Origin: Lepus europaeus
Lineage: Eukaryota; Chordata; Mammalia; Lagomorpha; Leporidae
Assembly (NCBI RefSeq): GCF_033115175.1
Contig: NC_084838.1
Span: forward strand, 38,543,468-38,607,467
Length of the DNA: 64,000 nucleotides
Direction: 5' to 3'
The notes under the pieces were generated by a model. It made no database searches and was not told the DNA's origin. It worked only from the letters and a program-made list of their open reading frames with translations. This document shows, one piece after another, positions 60,101 through 64,000 of the stretch. The stretch's first letter is position 1; every line of letters starts with the position of its first letter. The position numbers and the translations under genes are program-made.

Positions 60101-61402
60101 GCTTTTCACTATCTTTGAAAGGAAACTAAGCTAGCTAGTCTGATCTGCTCTTTGCAAAATCATATATCCTTACTTTCTTGACTTTATGCTTGCTTGCTTC
60201 CTTTCTCCTCCCCTTCCTCCTGTTCTCTTTCTAAACAGCTTTTATCAACATTGACCTGTAACAACTGGAAAAGTCCACTAGTTTAAAGCTCCTTAGTCTT
60301 AAGTGAGATTTTTGTCTTCTTCTGTAAGTTTTCTGTCCTAAGAGTCCACAAATTTGTCACTCATTGTCACTTGCTTGTCACCCAGTAGTTATAGCTCATT
60401 ATCTCCCCTAGTGAGGTCATATCAGAGAACAGATCTGGATTCTGTTTAAGGTTAAACTAACCTGAAATGAGTCATTAGGTACCTAGGAGTCACATACTAG
60501 CATTTAGGGGCAAATATTAACTTGGTTTTGAAAAAGTGTCTGGAAAAACAGATGTTTGAAGAGTAGCTGATCCAGACTACTACATAGTTAAAATCTTTTG
60601 GTTTCACCCACCATAGCAGCTCTCCATTTTCCTTGCTCCTAGATTTCCCAAGCAAACTATTTAAAAATGGTTATGAGGAACAAGCCATAATGGCTATATT
60701 CACTAATTCCCCTAGTCGTCAAATATTTATGGTGAGATTATGCTAATTCTTAAAAAGAGGAAAGAAGGAAAATGGCACAAAGGCACAAAGAAGAATGAGC
60801 TTATGGAGAACAGAGTCTAACTGTGTGAGGCAAGCACACACATGAAAATATAAAAATAGAATTGTGCTTTGAAAACATAAATGTTTCTTATGCTTCATAA
60901 GAAAAATAAAAATAAAAGAAATTGTGGTAAGGACAGCTGGAGAAATCTGGGAAGATCCCGTAGGAATGTCTGGTATTTGAGAGAGGCCACGGACAGGCAG
61001 CAGACACGTGGAGATGGGGGTGGGGCAGTATTTCAAGCAGAGGAGGGAAAAGTGGGAAAGCGTTTGTCAGGTGAAGTTTGTAATGTGGGGATGATGGGCA
61101 AAAGTAACTGGTGGGAGAGAAAATCCTAAAGAGAGGCTTGGCCACGGAGGGCCTGGACCCAAACTGGAATCATGGAAAAAGAAACTTACTTGCAGATAAT
61201 GCTTCCCCGGGATTTACTATGACAAGGTTTAATCTGCAGTGAACAAGCTATTGCTTTCCACATTTCTGGCTGGCACTTCTTAATGTCGAGAACAGGTATG
61301 CTGATAAATGGCATCTTTATGCTTCCCCTCTCCCAGAGCTTCATGTCATTCATGGCGCCTTGATCTGACTGAGCATTGCAGCTCCTGAACAGCTCTGTTG
61401 GC
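38951..61402 (-). CDS. RECK: RECK, 3' part: eleven coding exons (probably 11-21)
   Basis: Minus-strand exons 61190-61402, 59271-59407, 55825-55965, 53059-53247, 50437-50559, 47568-47739, 43448-43640, 42152-42362, 40937-41010, 40016-40171 and 38951-39175 join in phase without a stop. They encode about 610 residues, the C-terminal part of a roughly 972-residue protein. RECK is a GPI-anchored surface glycoprotein that restrains MMP2, MMP9 and MT1-MMP and acts with GPR124 in Wnt7 signalling. Domains in order (approximate human numbering): Frizzled-like cysteine-rich domain 363-479, EGF-like and cysteine-rich middle 480-630, Kazal motifs about 631-675, 698-751 and 752-789, then a C-terminal globular part and GPI signal. 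The N-terminal cysteine knots that contact Wnt7 are outside the window. Exon numbers assume the 21-exon human structure. Confidence 0.97.
39784..39871. repeat. 44-bp tandem duplication in RECK intron 20
   Basis: Units 39784-39827 and 39828-39871 begin ACATTCCGCTGTCAACC and end CCCGCAGACACTG, differing at a single base (A/G in CCAGACG versus CCGGACG). Confidence 0.95.
40016..40171 (-). CDS. RECK: RECK exon 20
   Basis: Encodes about residues 847-898, VTNKKPITVLEILQKIRLHV, SVPQCDVFGYFSIESEIVIL, IVPVDHYPKALQ. Acceptor TCTTTCTAG, donor GTGGGTTCA. Phase 0 at both ends. Part of the C-terminal globular region shared by vertebrate RECK proteins. Confidence 0.96.
40797..40905 (+). mobile_element. MIR-like fragment
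   Basis: CCTTGGGCACATCGTTTCTC and CTTTCTAAGATGAGAAGG resemble MIR; RECK intron 19. Confidence 0.45.
40937..41010 (-). CDS. RECK: RECK exon 19
   Basis: A 74-nt exon encoding about residues 822-846, ACCPLCAGMLRVLFDKEKLD followed by TIAK. Acceptor CTGTTCCAG, donor GTAAATAGC. Phase 1 in, phase 0 out. Too short to stand out as an open frame; found from protein similarity and phase match to both neighbours. Confidence 0.95.
41680..41927 (-). mobile_element. C-repeat SINE, tail lost
   Basis: Starts near TAAGGCCCTTCCACCCCCAA and ends with head GCCACAACGCCAACCCC. RECK intron 18. Confidence 0.82.
42152..42362 (-). CDS. RECK: RECK exon 18: Kazal motif 3
   Basis: Encodes about residues 752-821: PFCRATEPVCGHNGETYSSV, CAAYSERVAIDYYGPCQAVG, VLSEYSSVAECAAVRC, then PSLPATGCKAVTPP. 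The third Kazal core is VCGHNGETYSSVC. The exon is much richer in G+C and CpG than exons 11-15. Acceptor GCCCTTAG, donor GTGGGCTAG. Phase 0 in, phase 1 out. Confidence 0.96.
43448..43640 (-). CDS. RECK: RECK exon 17: Kazal motif 2
   Basis: Encodes about residues 687-751: CVPRPQVCLTTVDKFGCSQY, ECVPRQLACDQVRDPVCDTD, HVEHNNLCTLYQRGKSLSYQ, ending GPCQ. The second part is a divergent Kazal module (DPVCDTDHVEHNNLC). Acceptor TCTTTCAG, donor GTACCGTGC, a weaker donor than its neighbours. Phase 2 in, phase 0 out. Confidence 0.96.
44637..44962 (+). mobile_element. C-repeat SINE with 13-bp target duplication
   Basis: Head AGGGGCTGGTGCTGTGGTGT to tail AAATAAATAAATAAATCTTA; AGAATTCTATTAT at 44624-44636 and 44963-44975. 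RECK intron 16. Confidence 0.95.
45670..46060 (+). mobile_element. Old LTR-like interspersed repeat, family unassigned
   Basis: TTCCATTTCCCAGTCTCCCT, GACTGAGCTCCAGGCAATGG and a terminal ACAAATAAAAGTGTTTTTTC then AACCACTGTATTTTGTTTTC match a mammalian-wide repeat pattern. Assignment uncertain. Confidence 0.5.
46153..46513 (-). mobile_element. Young C-repeat SINE
   Basis: T-run of over 20, TTTGACAGGCAGAGTGGACA, head GCCGTGGTGCCGGCC. RECK intron 16. Confidence 0.92.
47568..47739 (-). CDS. RECK: RECK exon 16: Kazal motif 1
   Basis: Encodes about residues 630-686. LPCNCADQFVPVCGQNGRTY then SACIARCVGLQDHQFEFGSC is a serine-protease-inhibitor-like Kazal module with the VCGxNGxTYxSxC core. It is followed by CISKDPCHPNPCQKTQ. 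Acceptor GCTGCAG, donor GTGAGTCCA. Phase 1 in, phase 2 out. Confidence 0.96.
48227..48557 (-). mobile_element. Young C-repeat SINE with target duplication
   Basis: TTTGACAGGTAGAGTTAGAC start, head CCGTGGCGCCGGCC; AGACTTAGA flanks it at 48218-48226 and 48558-48566. Confidence 0.94.
48742..49088 (-). mobile_element. Young C-repeat SINE with target duplication
   Basis: T-run, TTGACAGGCAGAGTAGACAG, head GCCGCAGGGCCGGCAC; GCCTTTCTACTT at 48730-48741 and 49089-49100. Confidence 0.94.
49122..49508 (+). mobile_element. MaLR-like LTR (MST/MLT type)
   Basis: Typical MaLR landmarks in order: TATGGTTTGGGAATGGGGTG start, GTTAGAGGTGGGGCCTTTGG, a CTGTCTCCTGCTTGGTG block, CCAAAATAAACCTCTTTTCT polyadenylation region and an AATGACTGATGCAG end. 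Subfamily not assigned. Sits in RECK intron 15. Confidence 0.7.
50437..50559 (-). CDS. RECK: RECK exon 15
   Basis: Encodes about residues 589-629, HGTSFKVDCNVCSCFAGS to STRLCLSEHSAEDDRRAFT, a cysteine-rich linker (CNVCSCF, VCSTRLC) before the Kazal modules. Acceptor CTCTCTCAG, donor GTGAGGCC. It is 123 nt and symmetric in phase 1. Confidence 0.96.
50649..50980 (-). mobile_element. C-repeat SINE close to RECK exon 15
   Basis: Tail TTTAAAGATTTATTTTATTT to head GCCACAGCCCCGGCCCC, 90 bp upstream of the exon 15 acceptor. Confidence 0.9.
51955..52140 (+). mobile_element. MIR element
   Basis: CATCAGCTTCCTCATCTATG, GGGGATAATAATACCTCTGT and GGATTAAATGAGATAAGG follow the MIR core consensus. RECK intron 14. 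Confidence 0.8.
52397..52700 (+). mobile_element. C-repeat SINE
   Basis: Head GGAGTTGGCACTGTGGTGCA, tail TTTCAAAGACAGAAATTTTA. Confidence 0.85.
52715..52998 (+). mobile_element. C-repeat SINE, headless
   Basis: Begins GATGCCTGCCTCACACAGTG and ends CTCAGATAAATAAATAAATA, about 60 bp from the exon 14 donor side. Confidence 0.8.
53059..53247 (-). CDS. RECK: RECK exon 14
   Basis: Encodes about residues 527-588, CKLGEASDFIVRQGTLIQVP through CYKICSCGQSGLLENC to CIVGGKRK. Acceptor TTTATGCAG, donor GTAAGTCTT. The 189-nt exon is symmetric (phase 1 both ends). Sequence is essentially identical to the human exon as I recall it, suggesting strong constraint. Confidence 0.96.
53537..53832 (-). mobile_element. 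Old C-repeat SINE
   Basis: Tail TTTATTTTTATTTTATTTGA, diverged body, head GATGCAAAATGCCTTGCC. Confidence 0.8.
53916..54214 (-). mobile_element. C-repeat SINE
   Basis: Tail AAAAGATTTATTTATTTATT, short purine stretch, head CTCCACAGTGCTGGCCCC. Confidence 0.9.
54456..54775 (+). mobile_element. C-repeat SINE
   Basis: Head ACTGGTGTCGGCGTAGTGGG, tail TTTCAAATAAATGAATAAAT. Confidence 0.9.
55006..55309 (+). mobile_element. C-repeat SINE with near-perfect target duplication
   Basis: Head GGGGCTGGTGCTATGGCATA, tail TTTCAAATAAATAAGTAAAT; AAAGATACTTTA before and AAAGATATTTA after. Confidence 0.9.
55825..55965 (-). CDS. RECK: RECK exon 13
   Basis: Encodes about residues 479-526: PSTLGNIVEEVTHPCNPNPC, then PANELCEVNRKGCPSGDPC and FPYSCVQG. 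The CNPNPCPANELC pattern matches the EGF-like/follistatin-type cysteine module of RECK. Bounded by acceptor TTTTTCAG and donor GTAAGGGGT. Both junctions are phase 1 and the length is 141 nt, so the exon is symmetric. Confidence 0.96.
56018..56360 (+). mobile_element. C-repeat SINE with 12-bp target duplication
   Basis: Head GGGGCCAGTACTATAGTGTA to an AAATAAATAAATAGG tail and GA run; GAGGAAAAGAGG at 56006-56017 and 56361-56372. Confidence 0.92.
57405..58086 (-). mobile_element. C-repeat SINE split by a younger copy
   Basis: Tail at 57405-57490 (TTTGTTTGTTTGAATGGCAG) resumes at 57823-58086 with body and head CCACAATGCTGGCC. It lies inside an older repeat. Confidence 0.88.
57491..57822 (-). mobile_element. 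Young C-repeat SINE, nested
   Basis: T-run, GGACAGGCAGAATTAGTGAG, head GCCACGGTGCCGGCC, inserted into another C-repeat in the same orientation. Confidence 0.92.
58353..58370 (-). promoter_or_regulatory. Candidate CTCF motif in RECK intron 12
   Basis: The minus strand reads CTGCCGCCAGGGGGCATT, a close match to the CTCF core (GCCxCCAGGGGGC). Binding is inferred. Confidence 0.5.
58932..59239 (+). mobile_element. C-repeat SINE next to RECK exon 12
   Basis: Head GGGGCCGGCACTGTGGCGTA, tail TTTAAATAAATAAACAAACA. Antisense to RECK, ending about 30 bp past the exon 12 donor. Confidence 0.92.
59271..59407 (-). CDS. RECK: RECK exon 12: Frizzled-like domain, second part
   Basis: Encodes about residues 434-478, SDCVEILKKCGDQNRFPE to NCIPLDTYL, completing the Frizzled-like domain. 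Acceptor TTCTCAAG, donor GTAAGTACT. It differs from human at only a few positions (for example Arg for Lys in DQNRF). A SINE ends about 30 bp past the donor. Confidence 0.96.
61190..61402 (-). CDS. RECK: RECK exon 11: Frizzled-like domain, first part
   Basis: The exon encodes about residues 363-432, from PTELFRSCNAQSDQGAMNDM through CQPEMWKAIACSLQIKPC to RGSIICK. The spaced cysteines (CNAQ, KKCQ, IAC, KPC, IIC) fit the Frizzled-like cysteine-rich domain. Acceptor CCCTTCAG and donor GTAAGTTTC are good matches. Phase 1 in, phase 2 out. It is the most upstream RECK exon in the window. Confidence 0.96.
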
Positions 61403-61635
61403 CTGAAGGGAAAGGGCCAGAGGAAGCAAGAGGCAGTCAGCTTCTAGAGCAAATGTGTAAAATCCTCACACACAGACACACCAGGAAATTTTCATTTTCT
61501 TGAAGAGGAAAGCATATACAACTCATCAAAGGATATCAACTTTGAGTTTATGAGGATTCAAAAGACACCAGCAAAAAGACTCTGATTGTATGCTTTCTTT
61601 TTGACACAGATTTTTCTAAGATAGTTTAAAATTTC

Positions 61636-61983
61636 TTTTTTTTTTTTTTTTTTTGACAGGCAGAGTGGACAGTGAGAGAGAGACAGAGAGAAAGGTCTTC
61701 CTTTGCCGTTGGTTCACCCTCCAATGGCCGCTGCGGCCGGCGTGCTGCGTCCAGTGCACCGCGCAGATCCGAAGCCAGGAGCCAGGTGCTTCTCCTGGTC
61801 TCCCATGCGGGTGCAGGGACCAAGGACCTGGGCCATCCTCCACTGCACTCCCGGGCCACAGCAGAGAGCTGGCCTGGAAGAGGGGCAACCAGGACAGAAT
61901 CCAGCGCCCCGACCGGAACTAGAACCCAGTGTGCTGGCGCCGCAAGGCGAAGGATTAGCCTAGTGAGCTGCGGCGCCGGCCGG
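61636..61983 (-). mobile_element. Young C-repeat SINE with 14-bp target duplication
   Basis: T-run, TTTGACAGGCAGAGTGGACA, head TGCGGCGCCGGCC; TAGTTTAAAATTTC at 61622-61635 and 61984-61997. RECK intron 10, about 230 bp upstream of exon 11. Confidence 0.95.
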
Positions 61984-62394
61984 TAGTTTAAAATTTCAAA
62001 ATGTGTTGGGCAGGACTATCGTACCCAGACAATCCCATCTGCTTCACTTCACACAATAAATGAGTCCAGGTTTTAAAAACTGAGGTATAATTTATAAATA
62101 TCTCCATCAATATTCACATTAAAAATTAAAACATTTATTTTAAAGTAGCTATCAATTTATTTAAAGTTGTAACAAGCTCATTACATGGTAATGTATTATG
62201 ACAAACACAATGTATTTGTAAGACAAAACTTAGTGAGAATACATTTATTTCACAGTTTTGTGAATCTTTTTTAACACCTGGTTTAACAGAAGACATCTCT
62301 GCTTCTGCATTCAATTCAATTTGGTAAATTCAGTCTTATGAGAATGAAAGTGAATAAGGAAAATGTCATCTTAGTACTTTTTTTATGAAAATAG

Positions 62395-62765
62395 TTTTGC
62401 TCTCATGGGCCCCCTGCTGGGTTCTGGAGATACTATCTCACCAGTAATGTATGAAAATTCCAGTTGCTTTACATGCTTGTTAGTCTTTTTAGCTGTAGCC
62501 ATTCTATTAGCGTGTAGAAGTATTAATTGGTTTTAACTCGTATTTCACTGATGATTAATGCTAATGAGCATCTTTTCATGTAATTATTGGCCATTCAGAT
62601 AGATTCTTCAGTGAAATGTCTTTGTAGCCTTTTTTAAAAAGTAGTGCTTTTAAAATTATTGAGTTGTAAAAGTTCTTTATATATTTTAGATGCAAGTCCT
62701 TCATCAGATATGTGTATTACAAACATGTTTTGCTACTTTGTGGTGTACCTTTTCAGTTTCCTAAT
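62395..62765 (-). mobile_element. L1 3'-region fragment
   Basis: Plus-strand phrases such as CTGATGATTAATGCTAATGA, ATTATTGGCCATTCAG and TTCTTTATATATTTTAGATG are the reverse complement of an old L1 3' region. Lies in RECK intron 10. Confidence 0.65.
62408..62421 (-). promoter_or_regulatory. Candidate CTCF motif in RECK intron 10
   Basis: The minus strand reads CCCAGCAGGGGGCC, matching the CTCF core CCAGCAGGGGGC. It may lie within L1-derived sequence. Confidence 0.4.
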
Positions 62766-62767
62766 GA

Positions 62768-63084
62768 TTTTTTTTAAAAGATTTATTTATCTGTTTGAAA
62801 GTTGGCGGGGGGGAGAGAGAGAGCTCTTCCACCTGTTGGTTCACTCCTCAGATGGCTGCCACCATCAGGACTCAGTCAGGCCAAAGCCAGGAGCCAGGAG
62901 CTTCATCTGGGTCTCCCATGTGGGTGCAGGGGCCCAAGCACTTAGGCCATCTTCTGCTGCTTTTCCCAGGCCATTAGCAGAGAGCTGGATGGGAAGTGGA
63001 AAAGTTGGGACACAAACTGGCACCCATATGGCATGCCAGCGTCACAGGCGGTGGTTTACCAGCTATGCCACAATGCTGACCCCA
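62768..63084 (-). mobile_element. C-repeat SINE between two L1 fragments
   Basis: Tail TTTAAAAGATTTATTTATCT, GGGGGGG run, head GCCACAATGCTGACCCC. Confidence 0.9.
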
Positions 63085-63091
63085 ATCTTTC

Positions 63092-63736
63092 ATCTTTTTG
63101 ATAACAGACACTTTAACTGATGTGAAGGGATATCTCACTGTCGCTTTCATCTGCATTTTCCTGGTGAATAGTGACTTGGAGCCTTTTAAAATATATCTAT
63201 TAGTGGGGCTGGTGCTGTGGTATAGCTGGTTAAAGCCCAGACTTTAACCATATGGATGGCAGTTTGAGTCCTGGCTGCTCCACTTCCGATTCAACTCTCT
63301 GCTATGGCCTGGGAAAGCAGTAGAAGATGGCCCAAGTCCTTGGGCCCCTGCACCCCAGTAGGAGACCTAGAAGAAGCTCCTGGCTTCGGATGGGTGCAGC
63401 TCCAGCCATTGCAGTCTCTGGGGGAGTGAATGAATGGATGGAAGACCTTTTTCTTTCTCTCTACTTCTCTTTGTAACTCTTTCAAATAAATAAAATCTTT
63501 AAAAATTATATATATCTATTAGTTAAATGGCCACTTTGAAGCCTTCTTTGGTGAAGGGTCTTTCAAAGTTTTTTACTCACTTTTTTATTGGGTTGTGTGA
63601 CTTTTTATTACGAGGTATAGGAGTTATTTACATGTTCTGGACACAAGTTTTTTGTCTAGTGTTTGTGTAGAATATATATGTTTGTATGGCTCACTAAGTA
63701 CTTTCTCTCAGTCTTGGCTTGCCCTTTCAGATTTTA
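63092..63736 (-). mobile_element. Second L1 3'-region fragment, split by a SINE
   Basis: Phrases TGATGTGAAGGGATATCTCA and TTTTTTATTGGGTTGTGTGA repeat the same L1 region as the fragment at 62395-62765 in a different, diverged copy. A C-repeat with its own target duplication interrupts it at 63205-63519. Confidence 0.6.
63205..63519 (+). mobile_element. C-repeat SINE with 14-bp target duplication
   Basis: Head GGGGCTGGTGCTGTGGTATA, tail TTTCAAATAAATAAAATCTT; ATATATCTATTAGT at 63191-63204 and 63520-63533. Interrupts an L1 fragment. Confidence 0.95.
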
Positions 63737-63740
63737 AATG

Positions 63741-64000
63741 ATTTTTTTTTTTAATGTATTTGACAGGTAGAGTTATAGACAGTGAGAGAGAGAAAGACAG
63801 AAAGGTCTTCCTTTCGTTGGTTCACTCCCCAAATGGCTGCTACGGCTGGCACTGTGCTGATCCAAACCCAGGATCCAGGTGCTTCCTCCTGGTCTCCCTC
63901 CCAGGTGCAGAGGCCCAAGCACTTGGGTCATCCTCCACTGCCCTCCCAGGTCACAGCAGAGAGTTGGACTGAAAGAGGAGCAGCCGGGACTAGAACCGGT
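63741..64000 (-). mobile_element. Young C-repeat SINE, cut by window end
   Basis: T-run, TTTGACAGGTAGAGTTATAG and body to GGGACTAGAACCGG at the last base; head lies outside. Confidence 0.9.

Larger units (their letters stand above)
41011..61189 (-). other. RECK: RECK introns 11-18: remaining single-copy stretches
   Basis: Outside listed exons and repeats, nothing is recognised in 42370-43440, 43645-44620, 44980-45660, 46520-47560, 47745-48215, 49510-50430, 50985-51950, 55320-55820, 56375-57190 and 59410-61185. Composition is GC-rich near exons 17-18 and AT-rich toward exon 11. Confidence 0.55.

Overview
This is nuclear DNA from a lagomorph, most likely a leporid such as rabbit. About fifty copies of the tRNA-derived C-repeat SINE (CSINE) are scattered over both strands. 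That family is lagomorph-specific; its marks here are a head near GGCCGGCGCCGTGGCTCA, a B-box-like GGTTCTAGTCCCGG, and a CT-rich plus AAATAAATAAAT tail. Species cannot be fixed from the sequence alone. The coding content is two vertebrate genes read from the minus strand with GT-AG introns.

Layout. (1) 0.4-21.5 kb: GLIPR2 (GAPR-1), complete, five coding exons at 21384-21396, 9940-10048, 9500-9603, 7920-7997 and 1745-1905. They join in phase to a 154-residue CAP-domain protein. A CpG island with a TATA-like box marks its 5' end and an AATAAA near 441 its probable 3' end. (2) 21.5-37.4 kb: intergenic. It holds a probable solo retroviral LTR (22.4-23.3 kb), a nest of SINEs in an old L1 (25.7-27.8 kb), a processed RPS25 pseudogene (28.96-29.35 kb), an unidentified 3'-end retrocopy (31.4-31.7 kb) and many SINEs. 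(3) 37.4-64 kb: the 3' part of RECK, eleven coding exons (61190-61402 down to 38951-39175) encoding about the last 610 residues. These cover the Frizzled-like cysteine-rich domain, the EGF-like and cysteine-rich middle, three Kazal motifs and the GPI-anchor signal. A 1.6 kb 3'UTR follows with matches to several microRNA seeds. The N-terminal half and promoter of RECK lie beyond base 64000.

The order RECK then GLIPR2 on one strand matches the arrangement on human 9p13. The genes are neighbours, not an operon: GLIPR2 encodes a myristoylated Golgi-membrane CAP protein, RECK a GPI-anchored metalloproteinase regulator and Wnt7 co-receptor partner. Base composition shifts from GC-rich (GLIPR2 side) to AT-rich (5' side of the RECK segment).

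I found no sign of a new biological system. The points most worth checking are the microRNA-site cluster in the RECK 3'UTR (interrupted by an antisense SINE), a changed residue at the expected GPI attachment site, a 44-bp tandem duplication, CTCF-like motifs, and several dated nested-insertion series.
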